DNA from: Nocardioides sp. YIM 152315
GTDB taxonomy: Bacteria; Actinomycetota; Actinomycetes; Propionibacteriales; Nocardioidaceae
NCBI RefSeq assembly: GCF_029210375.1
Contig: NZ_JARGER010000023.1
Location: 1 to 64,000 of the forward strand
Direction: 5' to 3'
Length of the DNA: 64,000 nt
Within the stretch, counting starts at the first letter, position 1, and each line of letters starts with the position of its first letter. Below the pieces are notes generated by a model. That model did no database searches. It had not been told where the DNA came from and saw nothing but the letters and a program-made list of their open reading frames with translations. Made by a program: the position numbers and the translations under genes. This document shows, in pieces, positions 7,201 to 15,789 of the stretch.

Positions 7201-10147
7201 GATCCGGGGAGACCTCGACGGCGACGTCCGCAGCCGGGACCAGGCTCCCGGAGGTGCCGGGCTCCTTGGTGGTCACGGTGATCCGGCCGAGGCGGTGGAT
7301 CTGGACGCTGTAGCTCTTGGTGTCCCCGACGCCGAGGACCAGGGTGTTGGCGCCGGCCTGGAGGTACTCCGGGTCGGACGGCTGCACGTAGACGGTGTAG
7401 GAGCCGTGCTCGAAGAGCTCGAGCGAGTAGTCGCCGCGGCCGTTGACGAACGCGCAGACGGGCTCGGGGCCGGTGCTCGCGAGGTCGAAGGTGGCCGTCG
7501 TGTGCTGGCAGGTCGTGTTCGCCGCGGTGGCACACGGCGTGTCGGGCGCCGGCTGACCGGCGGGCACGGCCCAGACGCAGGTCGGGCCGCTGGGCACCCC
7601 GATCACCGTCGTGATCGTGCCGACGATCTTGGGCGCCGGGTAGAGCCCGAGCGTCCCGACGTTGACGGTGCCCTCGCTCGGCACCTGCACCCGGGTGGTG
7701 GCCGACTCGTAGTGCGGCGCCGCCACCCGCACCGTGTGCAGTCCGGGCAGCAGGCCGCGGGTGTCGTCCGGCAGCGTGAACATGTCACCGGGCAGGAACT
7801 TGGTGGAGTACGTCGTGCCGGGGTCGTTGTCGTCGTCATCGGTGACGACCGCGCTCTCGACCGTGCTCGCCACGACGCAGTTGTCGGCGGATCCGGCACA
7901 GCTGACCGCGGTCCCGGTCGTCGCGTCGACGACCCGGCCCTGGATCTTCGCGCGTCCGGCGAGGACACCGTTCTTCAGCTCCTGGATGGCGCGGTTCAGC
8001 GGGGTGGTGTGCCCCGCCCGCACCTTGACCGTCACGTAGTCGGTGAGGAACCCGAAGTACTGGATCCCGAGCGTGTAGGTGCCCGGCGTGATGCCGTTGA
8101 GCAGGTAGCTGCCCTCGGGGTCCGAGGTCGACATCGTCTTGTAGGTGTTGTCGCCGCCGACGAGGGTGAGGCCCGCGCCGACGATGCCCTTGCCGTCCGC
8201 GCCGCTGATCTTCCCGGCGATCGATCCGGTCGACGACACCAGGTCGGTGTCGATCGAGGCCGCGGGCTGGCCGCGCTTGAAGGTCACCTCGCTGGTGTAA
8301 GGCTGCAGCCCGGCTCCGCTGAACGTCACGACGTACGTCCCGGGAACGGTGAGCCCGGGGACCTTGTAGGTGCCGACGAGCCCCGCGCTGACCCGGGCGC
8401 TGCTGCCCTCCTCGGGCTTCTCCCCCCGGGTCAGGGTGGTCGCGGTGCGCACCTTCCCGTCCGCGCCGGTGACGGTGACCTGGACGCCGCCGGCACCGGC
8501 GAGCTTGCCCTGCTGGTTCGTCGCGCGGACCTTGCCGGCCAGGGTGCCGACACCGTGCCGCAGCTCCAGGTCGGCGACGGCGCTGCCGCCCGCGGCGAGT
8601 TCGACGAGCTCGGACTCGCTCGACAGCCCCGGCAGGGAGGCGGAGACGACGTACGTCCCCGGGGTGGAGAGCCCGCGGACCGACCAGTGCCCCACGCCCC
8701 CCTTGGAGTTCGTGCTCGTGGTCATCGTGGTGGTGCCGTCGGTGATGGTGACGGTCGCGGCGCCGACCGCGCCGCGGGGGCCTCGGACCGTCCCGGACAT
8801 GCGCCCCTCGCCGGCGGCCATCTCGACCTCGAGCGGCTCGCCCGCCGCCTCGCTCGACGCGTCGATGACGAAGGAGCGGGTCTGGAAGCCGGGTTTGCGG
8901 AACGTGAGCAGGTAGTAGCCCAGTGCCGGGACGTCGGTGAACGCCCACGACCCGTCGCCGGTCGTCCTCGCCGTCCGGTCGGGTGGGGTCTCCGGGAGCG
9001 CCTGGTTGAGGAACGACGAGGCGAGGGACATCCCGGTGCTGCCGAGCTCGGAGCTCGGTACGCCGACGCCGCCTCCCTCCTGGGCGGCCTCCTCGACCAG
9101 CGAGGTCGGTGACAGGCTGACGACCACCCCGCCGGGCCGGTCACCCGCGACCGTGCCGGACAGCGAGATGTCGCCGTCGTCCTCGGCGCCGGCGGGCGCG
9201 GCCGTGGTGCCCGAGCCCCCTCCGCCGCCGTCTCCGCTGTCGCCCCCACCGGCATCTCCGCCGGAGCCGCCGTCGCCGCCGTCGCCGTCGCCCTGGTCGC
9301 CGGCCCCCTCCTGCTCGTCGGCCGGCTTGTCCGGCTTGTTGACCGCCGTGGTGTCCTGCTCCGGACTGCCGATCCGGTCGGCCAGCCGCGGGATGAAGAC
9401 GACGGCGGCCGCGATCCAGATCGAGAGCACGGCGAGCAGGGCGACGAGCTTGAGCCAGCCCAGGCCGATCGCCGGACGCTGGGTGACCGAGCCCTCGACG
9501 TGGCGCACGGTCTCGGTGCCGCGCGCGCTCACCGTGTAGGTGTGGTGCTCGACTCCGCCGAACAGCCGACCCCGTGACACCGAGACGCGGCCCTTGACGA
9601 CGCGGGTTGCTCCGGGTTCGACGGCAAGGTCCTGGGCGCGCAGGCGCACCCCCAAGCGCGGTGAGGCCCGCGTCTCCAGCCGCACCCGGGCCGTCGAGTC
9701 GCCGCTGTTGCGCAGCGTCAGCCGCACTCGTCGGGAGGCGATCATCGACACGGTGCGCGGGTCGAGCTCGAGCGTGAGCTGGTTGCGTGGGTTGACGACC
9801 AGCGAGCTGTCGAGCATGGTCGCCGGCGCCCCGCTCGGGCGACCGGTGTCCGGGTCCAGCGCCTGCGCCGTGAACGCGAAGGGGTACTGCCCGGGCACGG
9901 TGCCGATCGGCGGCGAGAGGAGCACGGTGAGCAGGGCGCTCTGCCCGGGCGCCAGCGGTTCGGTGCGGGTCAGCGGGGGCAGCCAGCCGCCGTCGACGCC
10001 GATGGCACCGACGGCGAGCACCCGCGGGGCCGCGGCCGTGTTGGTCACCGTGACCTCGACCGGTAGCGGCGAGCCGGCGGCCGTGCGCAGACCCGGCGAG
10101 ACGGTCAGTCCGGGTGCCGGCTCCGGGCCGCGGGAAGCCTGGCTCAT
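4217..10147 (-). CDS. Giant type II membrane protein with carboxypeptidase-regulatory-like repeats
   Basis: 1976 aa. Residues ~10-225 form an Ig-like/NEW3-type beta region (EVTVTNTAAAPRVLAVGAI, LTLRNSGDSTARV). Residues ~229-252 are a single hydrophobic helix (KLVALLAVLSIWIAAAVVF), ~262-325 a Gly/Asp-rich linker, and ~326-1940 consist of tandem beta-sandwich repeats with the carboxypeptidase-regulatory pattern (GTYVVSASLPGL, GTYTLGIQYFGF, PTSYLISVAKDGY). The tail is Pro/Glu/Asp-rich. No cleavable signal peptide is seen, so the N-domain is predicted cytoplasmic and the repeats outside. Some repeats carry paired cysteines, fitting an extracellular location. The ATG at 10147 overlaps the stop of the preceding gene (ATGA). 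It is the last of a three-gene coupled set of paralogues. A role in surface display, adhesion or anchoring of the injection particle is inference. Confidence 0.85.
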   Translation of the reverse strand: MSQASRGPEPAPGLTVSPGLRTAAGSPLPVEVTVTNTAAAPRVLAVGAIGVDGGWLPPLTRTEPLAPGQSALLTVLLSPPIGTVPGQYPFAFTAQALDPDTGRPSGAPATMLDSSLVVNPRNQLTLELDPRTVSMIASRRVRLTLRNSGDSTARVRLETRASPRLGVRLRAQDLAVEPGATRVVKGRVSVSRGRLFGGVEHHTYTVSARGTETVRHVEGSVTQRPAIGLGWLKLVALLAVLSIWIAAAVVFIPRLADRIGSPEQDTTAVNKPDKPADEQEGAGDQGDGDGGDGGSGGDAGGGDSGDGGGGGSGTTAAPAGAEDDGDISLSGTVAGDRPGGVVVSLSPTSLVEEAAQEGGGVGVPSSELGSTGMSLASSFLNQALPETPPDRTARTTGDGSWAFTDVPALGYYLLTFRKPGFQTRSFVIDASSEAAGEPLEVEMAAGEGRMSGTVRGPRGAVGAATVTITDGTTTMTTSTNSKGGVGHWSVRGLSTPGTYVVSASLPGLSSESELVELAAGGSAVADLELRHGVGTLAGKVRATNQQGKLAGAGGVQVTVTGADGKVRTATTLTRGEKPEEGSSARVSAGLVGTYKVPGLTVPGTYVVTFSGAGLQPYTSEVTFKRGQPAASIDTDLVSSTGSIAGKISGADGKGIVGAGLTLVGGDNTYKTMSTSDPEGSYLLNGITPGTYTLGIQYFGFLTDYVTVKVRAGHTTPLNRAIQELKNGVLAGRAKIQGRVVDATTGTAVSCAGSADNCVVASTVESAVVTDDDDNDPGTTYSTKFLPGDMFTLPDDTRGLLPGLHTVRVAAPHYESATTRVQVPSEGTVNVGTLGLYPAPKIVGTITTVIGVPSGPTCVWAVPAGQPAPDTPCATAANTTCQHTTATFDLASTGPEPVCAFVNGRGDYSLELFEHGSYTVYVQPSDPEYLQAGANTLVLGVGDTKSYSVQIHRLGRITVTTKEPGTSGSLVPAADVAVEVSPDPGTTWPLTNGAGQTTITGLTDRTYTFSASHGDRSDQRTQRVGLDQELTLDLILTHPIGNVVGQVTANIDGAPLDIDDAAVKVTAPADYSGGSTVLGTASMTTDADGCFAIQPAPEDITGTPTTPAAGDCDGPWTSASLSRTTFLSDAASSIEITRDGYERLLVTNRQLASPGLNSFSMDPVPIDGNQLVVHTDPAASAIAWGSVRFTVAITGGGNQVSVTATQVGEPEAGTAVLTWSDTRLPVGRARPGTYTITASADGYQTASQGVVCAVGAAACVWDDEPLTLVKQGGLTISAVDSVGPVNGAEFTLIKDGTTIRSQTASAGTNSVTFLGLEPYATDYQVRIRAAGHEFGLAGDGGDLPTTCGTTYTIPAGDTIACAATLTRLATISGTVRGIGAKPPATAPFRGLASAQVTITRCTDTTTVPGYCSDVDEDERFVGTADANGVFAVTGTASDAGLRNGDWLVEAAAPGFHATTNPGGALPGVLVAGLAGDRSVAISLYVDLVTVNVNLTDQSNRAVSDASVRLLTPNGITEVAVATDPEDDGIYTLANIVPTSYLISVAKDGYIGGTTEVTFAEGVSPTTRYVSIVRGASAIDGIVGGDDVTGGVNGVRVRVCADETCSAGPVDGTDAAALVGTTPMTAGTAGSFGFATVPNGTFWLVLDKHGYDTQAIGPLQFRYDQAGFRGQAPTLVAVTRDVSITLLPNAADNDLTGATVTLTGGDGTVHTVTPLAEDDDGGYVASFLDVRRGCWTVGVTLPTGHHGDVGALEDVAPTDDEITCAADRLVVSGDEADDTGTTASVDVDEAKLTFAVAATTKFGHVAPSFDVTVSRAGVASPYFHSASFAVGSAEMWVPTGIGYQVDVTRVPADPFWPATGSGPFPVTVAGVSQTVTMNEQAATLAITVTGASATSVATLLIEPLAGNTEALPADAPTSTTGTTAAFELPAGGWQVTATLEGETDVKTVTVDDPHAYTLALEPPPPDPPDEPADPEAGG

Positions 10148-12714
10148 GGCTCGGCCCGCACGGTGATCGTGCGCTGGTCGCTGGCGGCGAGCTGGACGGT
10201 GCGCGAGCCCGACGGGCTGCTGCCCCTGGTCGGCCGCACCTCCACGATGTAGACCTCGGGCGCGTCGACGTCGGGGAACGAGAACGTGCCGTCGGCGGCG
10301 GTCCGGACCGTGCGGTAGGGATCCTCCGGATAGGTCGAGGCACGGAAGAGGTCGACGTACCATCCGGCGGGCACCCGCTGGCCGTTCAGGACGACGGTGC
10401 CGGAGATCGACGCGGCGGCAGCGAGCAGTGGGCTGTACGGCCGGTCCTGGCCGGCCACGAGCTCGATGATCTCGGAGGTGGGGCTCACGCCGTTGCGGCT
10501 GACGCTGACGGTGTAGGTCCCCGGTGGGATGCCCTCGATGCGGTACTGGCCGGCCTTGGCGCTGGGCACCGACGCGGTGATCACGGAGTACGACGTGGTG
10601 CCCGACGTCAGCTGGACGGTGACCTCGCCCACCGGCGGCCGGTCCGCGGAGCCGGCGGAGACCGGCTGGCGGATGGTGCCGTGGAGCACCGCGGTCGACG
10701 GCTGCATCGCCACGGTGATCCCGGCTCTGGTGACGGTCGCGCCCTGGTTGCCGCTCGAGATGTTGCCGGCGGCGTCGAGGGAGACCCCGAGGGTCTGCGT
10801 CTCGAGGTCCGAGCGCGAGAAGGAGACGGTGTAGGTGCCCGGGATCGCGAGGCCGCCGACGGTCCAGGCCCCGATGTCGTCGGAGCCCTGGGTCGCGGTG
10901 ACGGTCGTGTTCTCGCCGTCGGTCACGGTGACCGCCACCCCCGGGAGCGGATTGCCGTCGGGCATCAGGGAGACGCTTCCGGACAGCGATCCCGACGACT
11001 TGCCGAGGGTCAGTGCCATCCCGGTCAGGTGCTGACCGCGCGCGAGAGAGACGGTGATCGTCTGCGAGGCGTAGCCCGCCTTGCTCGCCGCGATCGTGTA
11101 GCTGCCCGGCGTGGGCAGGCTCCGGATCGTGAAGCTGCCCTCGTCCGCGCCGGTGAGCGACAGGGTGGTCACCTCCGACTGGCCGGACGTCGCGACGATG
11201 GTGACCCCGCCCAGCGGTCCGGCCGACGAGCCGACGACGCCGTCGATCAACCCGTCGCCCTTGCGCAGGGTCACCTCGATCCCGGTGCGCTCCTCGCCGG
11301 CTGCGACGTCGATCTGCTGGGTCGAGGTGGCGAACCCGGTCTTGCTCACCACGAGGTCGTAGACGTTCGGGGACGGGACGTCGGTGAGCTCGAAGGTGCC
11401 ATCCGAGCCAATCGGCACCGTCTGGACCACCGCGCCGTCGTCGCCGGCACCCGCGAGCGGCAGCGTGAGGGCGAGCGTGGCGCCGGCGACGTCGGCGCCG
11501 ACGACGCTTCCGGCGACCGATGCCGGCACGCCGCCGAGGGAGACGTCGAGCCCGGTCCGCCTGGTGTTGGTGTCGAGCGTCACCGTCTCGGCGTTGTCCG
11601 CGGACAGCGCCTGCGGGTACCAGAGCTGCACGAAACCGGCGCCGAGGAAGGTGACCTTGTAGTCCCCGGCGGGCAGGTCGGCGACCTCCCAGGCCCCGGC
11701 CTTGTCGGTGGACGTGGTCGCGATCGGCTTCGAGGTGTCACCCGCGGGGTAGACGTCGACGGCGACGCCACGGACGGCGTCGCCCGAGGTGAGCAGCCGG
11801 ACGGTGCCCGAGAGGCCGCTGCCACCGGATGTCGCGGCGGCGTTGCGCGCTTGGGCGATCTCGAGGGCGAGGTTGCGGTCGGCGACGGACTGGCCGACGA
11901 TCCGGGACAGCGCGAGCGTGATCACGACGGCGAAGACCGAGAGCGCGAACAGCAGCCCGAGCAGCGACAGGGGACCGCGGGTGACGACCGCCTTCTGCAG
12001 GAACGTCGCGCTCACCAGCGGCGGGTCGTCGGACCGGACCGACGGGGCGGCGGGGTGCTTGGTCGAGCGGCCGACCGACAGCTTCTGGTCGACCGACGGG
12101 GGCGCCGCTGCGGTCCCCGACGTCGCCGGCGGGTCCTCGAGCCCGATGTCGAGCACCCGCACCAGCGGCCCTCCGACGAGCGGGCGCTTGGCCCTGGCCC
12201 TGAGCTCGACGACCGCGTGCTCGCCCGGCGGGAGGTCCAGGCTCGGCGGCTCGAACTCGAAGCGGACCTGGCCCTCCGCATCGGTGCCGGTGAGCCTGCT
12301 CGTGATGGGCGTGTTGCCCGTGTTGTCGATCAGCAGGCCGTACCGCGCCCTCTTGCCGGCGGTCTGCGTCATCGGGTCGACGCGCACCTGCACGGAGCGC
12401 GCCTCCGGCACGACCAGGACGACGTCCTCGATGCTGGTCGACTCCGGCGGCGTGAGCTCGCGGACCTGCACCGCGATCCGGCGCTCGCCGGCGACCATGC
12501 CCTCCGGCACCCGGAGCTGGGCGACGACGGCGCGGGTCTCGTCGGGGAAGAGCGAGAGCTCGGTCTCCTCGAGCTCCACCCAGCTCGGGTCGGCGCCCAG
12601 GATCCGCACGGTGAAGCCGGCGATCACGTCGCTGGTGTTGCTGATCGTGATCGTGAGTGCCTGGGCGAGACCGGGCACGGCCGTGAGGCGCCGCGGACTG
12701 ATCTCGACGTACAT
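10144..12714 (-). CDS. Paralogous membrane protein with carboxypeptidase-regulatory-like repeats
   Basis: 856 aa. It has the same plan as its neighbours: an N-terminal region of two Ig-like folds (residues ~1-200, with LTITISNTSDVIAGFTV and YGLLIDNTGNTPITSRL), a linker, one transmembrane helix at ~248-270 (LSLLGLLFALSVFAVVITLAL), and about six to seven beta repeats with motifs such as GAWEVADLPAGDYKVTFLGAGF and GTYTVSFSRSDLE. Its ATG overlaps the upstream stop by one base (TGATG), and its own TGA overlaps the next start, so all three genes are probably one translationally coupled message. No enzyme motif is visible. Function unknown; placement beside the injection-system genes is the main clue. 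Confidence 0.85.
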   Translation of the reverse strand: MYVEISPRRLTAVPGLAQALTITISNTSDVIAGFTVRILGADPSWVELEETELSLFPDETRAVVAQLRVPEGMVAGERRIAVQVRELTPPESTSIEDVVLVVPEARSVQVRVDPMTQTAGKRARYGLLIDNTGNTPITSRLTGTDAEGQVRFEFEPPSLDLPPGEHAVVELRARAKRPLVGGPLVRVLDIGLEDPPATSGTAAAPPSVDQKLSVGRSTKHPAAPSVRSDDPPLVSATFLQKAVVTRGPLSLLGLLFALSVFAVVITLALSRIVGQSVADRNLALEIAQARNAAATSGGSGLSGTVRLLTSGDAVRGVAVDVYPAGDTSKPIATTSTDKAGAWEVADLPAGDYKVTFLGAGFVQLWYPQALSADNAETVTLDTNTRRTGLDVSLGGVPASVAGSVVGADVAGATLALTLPLAGAGDDGAVVQTVPIGSDGTFELTDVPSPNVYDLVVSKTGFATSTQQIDVAAGEERTGIEVTLRKGDGLIDGVVGSSAGPLGGVTIVATSGQSEVTTLSLTGADEGSFTIRSLPTPGSYTIAASKAGYASQTITVSLARGQHLTGMALTLGKSSGSLSGSVSLMPDGNPLPGVAVTVTDGENTTVTATQGSDDIGAWTVGGLAIPGTYTVSFSRSDLETQTLGVSLDAAGNISSGNQGATVTRAGITVAMQPSTAVLHGTIRQPVSAGSADRPPVGEVTVQLTSGTTSYSVITASVPSAKAGQYRIEGIPPGTYTVSVSRNGVSPTSEIIELVAGQDRPYSPLLAAAASISGTVVLNGQRVPAGWYVDLFRASTYPEDPYRTVRTAADGTFSFPDVDAPEVYIVEVRPTRGSSPSGSRTVQLAASDQRTITVRAEP

Positions 12715-15077
12715 CAGCCGGCCGCCTGCAGCGTGAAGTCCAGCGGCTCGACGTGCCCGGCGCGGACGGTCACCATCCCGGTGAGCTGACGGACGCCGTC
12801 GTTGGTCACCGTCAGGCTGTAGGTGCCGGGCGGGAGGTCACTGAAGAGGTAGCCGCCGTCCGGCAACGTCGGCCCAGGAGAGCTGGTGGTGGTCGTCCAC
12901 GACCGGGTGCCGTTGGTCGCCGTCACCGTCGCGCCGACGTACGCCGTGCCGTCGGGTCCGGTGACGGTGCCGCGTGCGCCGCCGAAGCGGGTGCCGAGGA
13001 ACGCCTTGACCTGCTGTGGTGGGCCGTTCTTCGTCAGGTTGAGGGGCAGCGTCTCCGACGCGTACCCCTCGCGGACGAAGGTCAGCGTGTAGTCGCCGGG
13101 CGCCTGCAGGCCGCTGATCGAGAAGCTGCCGACCGGGTCGTCGGTGAGGGTGGTGGTCGACGGGAGCGAGTCGACATCGACGCTCCCGCCCGCGGACGTG
13201 GCGCCGCCCACCACCACGGAGACGCCGCCCAGGCGATTGCCGTCGCCGTCCCGCACGACGCCGACGACGCTGCCCGTCCCGGCGCGCAGGCTGATGTCGC
13301 GGGTCTCGCTCTTGCCGGCCTCGAGACCCACGATCACGGCCTTCGAACCGTGGTCGGGGGCGGAGAAGGTGAGCACGTAGGTGCCGGGGGTCGGCAGGTC
13401 GGTGAGGGTGTAGGCGCCCACCTGCCCGGAGGTCGGGGTCATGACCGAGATCTCCTGGCCGGCGACGCTCGTGCTGACCGTGACGTTGCCCAACCGCTCA
13501 CCGTCATCGGTCACGACGCCGCTGATCTGGCCGACACCGGCATCGAGCACGACCGTCGGCTGGAGCCGCGTCTCGCCGCCGCCGACCGAGGTCACCACCT
13601 TCGTGGCCTGGTAGCCGGGCGCCGTGAAGCTCAGCTCGTAGGTCGCGGGCGCCGGCAGGCCGGTCAGCTTGTAGGCGGTGCCGTTCGCCACGGTGCGCGC
13701 GACCTCGTCGGCGTCGCCGAAGGCGCCGGTCATCCGCACCACCACGGTCGTCTGCACCGTGGCGAGCGAGTCCCCCGGATCGATCGAGCCCGAGATGCTC
13801 GCATCGTGTCCGACGATCTCCACGCCGATGTCGGAGACCTCGCCCTGCGCGTCGACCTCGACCGGAGTCGCCGCCGCCTTCGACGACACCGCGTTGGTCG
13901 GGGCCTCGGAGGAGTACCAGACCGCGTCGTAGCCGCTGGCGCTGAACTTCAGGCGGTAGCCGGTCGGGAAGAGCCCGGCGAGCCGGTAGGTGCCGTCGGC
14001 CTGGGTGGCCGCCGAGCTCACCTTCTTCAGCTTCTCGGGCCCCTGCCGGAAGGCCTGCACCGTGATCCGGCCGGCAGGCAGGTGGCTGCTGGCCGCGGTG
14101 ACCACGCCGGTGATCTCGCCGCCGACCCCGGCCGGGAGCAGCCCGGTCTTCGGCATCGCCCCCACCGGCTTGGCACTGTCGGAGCCCGTGCCAGTGCCAG
14201 TGCCAGTACCCGTGCCTGTGTCAGTGCCGGTGCCGGTGCCGCCGTCGGACTCGTTGACGATGGACGGCGGGAAGAACGACGTCGGCGCGGCCTTCGTCAT
14301 CGGGTCGCCGCCGAGCACCTGGGTGAGCCCGAGCAGGAAGATCGCGGCCCACAGGGACACGATCGCCAGCAGGATCAAGGCGGTGAGCAGGCCCCTGCTG
14401 ATCAGCGGCTTCTGCCGCAGCCGCACCACGGTCTGCCGCTCGAGGGCGGGACCCTCCTCCGCCTCGTCCATCGCCGGGATGGTGTGCGCGCGCCGGGCGA
14501 CGAGCCCGACCGCCACCATCCGGTCGACCTCGGAGCCGGTGAACATCCGGGGGCCCTTGACGTTGAGGATCACCGGCGTCGCCATGCCGGGCTCGACGGA
14601 CACCTTGTCGGGGGTGAAGCGGGTGCGGGTCCGCCGGTCCTCCTGGACCGCCGACAGGTCGGCGTCGAGGGCGACGTTGCCGGTGTTCTCGACGGTGAGC
14701 ACGAAGCGCCCGGCGCGCTTCGAGCGGATCGCCTGCGGCTCCGCACCGAGACGGACGTCGGGGCGCGCGGACACCGAGAGGTCGACGTCGACGTGCTGGG
14801 TCGGTGCCCCGGCGCCGTGCGAGACGACCGCGATCGAGAGCGGGTGCATGCCGGCGGGCTGGTGGGTCGGCACGCCGATCGAGAGCGTGATCTGACCCTG
14901 CGCGTCGGGGAAGAGCGGCAGGAGCTGCGGCTCCACGCCGATCTGGCCGTCGGGCAGCCCGATGAGGTGGGCGGTCACGCCCTCGATGAGCTCGCCGGTG
15001 TTGACGACGTCGATCCGAACCTCGACGGTCTCGCCCGGGTGGGCGGTGACCAGTCGGTGCTCGGTGGCAACCCGCAC
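12714..15077 (-). CDS. Paralogous membrane protein with carboxypeptidase-regulatory-like repeats, first gene of the arm
   Basis: 787 aa. The N-terminal Ig-like region spans residues ~1-200 (EVRIDVVNTGELIEGVTAHL, FVLTVENTGNVALDADL), preceding basic residues flank a transmembrane helix at ~230-252, a Thr/Gly dipeptide linker follows at ~280-300, and then about five carboxypeptidase-regulatory-like repeats. Basic residues lie on the N-terminal side of the helix (VRLRQKPLISRG), supporting an N-in, C-out topology. I chose GTG at 15077 because GGGAGG lies five bases upstream. The next gene begins within its stop codon. It is divergent from the Pvc16-type gene across a 148-bp gap, so one control region could serve both arms of the locus. 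Confidence 0.85.
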   Translation of the reverse strand: MRVATEHRLVTAHPGETVEVRIDVVNTGELIEGVTAHLIGLPDGQIGVEPQLLPLFPDAQGQITLSIGVPTHQPAGMHPLSIAVVSHGAGAPTQHVDVDLSVSARPDVRLGAEPQAIRSKRAGRFVLTVENTGNVALDADLSAVQEDRRTRTRFTPDKVSVEPGMATPVILNVKGPRMFTGSEVDRMVAVGLVARRAHTIPAMDEAEEGPALERQTVVRLRQKPLISRGLLTALILLAIVSLWAAIFLLGLTQVLGGDPMTKAAPTSFFPPSIVNESDGGTGTGTDTGTGTGTGTGTGSDSAKPVGAMPKTGLLPAGVGGEITGVVTAASSHLPAGRITVQAFRQGPEKLKKVSSAATQADGTYRLAGLFPTGYRLKFSASGYDAVWYSSEAPTNAVSSKAAATPVEVDAQGEVSDIGVEIVGHDASISGSIDPGDSLATVQTTVVVRMTGAFGDADEVARTVANGTAYKLTGLPAPATYELSFTAPGYQATKVVTSVGGGETRLQPTVVLDAGVGQISGVVTDDGERLGNVTVSTSVAGQEISVMTPTSGQVGAYTLTDLPTPGTYVLTFSAPDHGSKAVIVGLEAGKSETRDISLRAGTGSVVGVVRDGDGNRLGGVSVVVGGATSAGGSVDVDSLPSTTTLTDDPVGSFSISGLQAPGDYTLTFVREGYASETLPLNLTKNGPPQQVKAFLGTRFGGARGTVTGPDGTAYVGATVTATNGTRSWTTTTSSPGPTLPDGGYLFSDLPPGTYSLTVTNDGVRQLTGMVTVRAGHVEPLDFTLQAAG
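14188..14250 (-). repeat. Hexamer-type microsatellite encoding a Thr-Gly linker
   Basis: Degenerate tandem GTGCCA/GTGCCG units on the plus strand encode alternating Thr and Gly between the membrane helix and the repeat domains of the 787-aa protein. The array is in frame, so unit changes would alter linker length without breaking the gene. Confidence 0.75.
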
Positions 15078-15225
15078 GACGGCCTCCCGGCATCCCTGAC
15101 CATTCGATCCAATCGATCCTAAGAATGGGGGACGTTCTCCGTGGCGAAACGACAAAAGTCGTGGCATTTGCTTGGATGTCCCCGATTTCCTGTGCGGTGG
15201 CCCGCCGCGTGCCAGACTCGATCGG
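15078..15225. promoter_or_regulatory. Divergent control region of the injection-system locus
   Basis: This 148-bp spacer is noticeably more AT-rich than its surroundings and separates the membrane-protein arm (minus) from the structural arm (plus). It holds a direct repeat of TCGATCC (15104-15110 and 15113-15119) and a small perfect inverted repeat, ACGAC-aaaa-GTCGT (15149-15162). Promoters in both directions are expected, but I cannot assign convincing -35/-10 pairs. Confidence 0.4.
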
Positions 15226-15789
15226 GTGTTCATCAGCCATGTGGACTCGGGCTTGGAGCGGCTGCTGCGCACCCGGCTCCCCCTGCCCGACGAGATGGGC
15301 GACGTCACCTTCGAGCCGCCGAGCTCGACGTGGTCCGCACAGCTCTCGCGGATCACCGTGAACCTCTTCCTCTACGACGTCGAGCGCAGCACCCAGCCGT
15401 CGGGGCCGACCACGCGCGTCCCCGAGGACGGCCGGTCGCAGCGGCGGCGTCCCCTGCCGATGATGCAGCTCGGCTACCTGGTCAGCGCGTGGGCGGGCAG
15501 CCCACGCGACGAGCACCAGCTCCTCGGCGACGTCGCCAGCATCCTCGCCGGCGTCGACCTGCTGTCCCCCGACCTCCTGCCCGCCGGCGTGAACTCGTCG
15601 GTCCGCCTGTCCCTGGGCGATCCGGCCAACCGGGTGCGCGAGATCTGGAGCGCGTGCGGCGGTTCGCTCAAGGCCTCGTTCTGCCTGTTGGCCACGGTGG
15701 CCGCGGACAGCTACGACTGGGAGCTCGAGGCTCCTCCGGTCGAGCGGGTCAGCGCGATGGTCGCGCGGATGGACGACGTGCATGCCTGA
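15226..15789 (+). CDS. Pvc16/Afp16-like tail terminator (DUF4255)
   Basis: 187 aa beginning VFISHVDSGLERLLRTRLPL and followed by VTFEPPSSTWSAQLSRITVNLFLYDV, a clear match to the Pvc16_N (DUF4255) family that caps the sheath-tube of extracellular contractile injection systems. The C-terminal third has no recognisable motif. The GTG at 15226 starts exactly where family members usually start; the frame is open upstream to a TTG at 15172. Its stop overlaps the lipoprotein start by eight bases, so the two are probably co-translated. It is the first structural gene of the plus-strand arm. Confidence 0.88.
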   Translation: MFISHVDSGLERLLRTRLPLPDEMGDVTFEPPSSTWSAQLSRITVNLFLYDVERSTQPSGPTTRVPEDGRSQRRRPLPMMQLGYLVSAWAGSPRDEHQLLGDVASILAGVDLLSPDLLPAGVNSSVRLSLGDPANRVREIWSACGGSLKASFCLLATVAADSYDWELEAPPVERVSAMVARMDDVHA

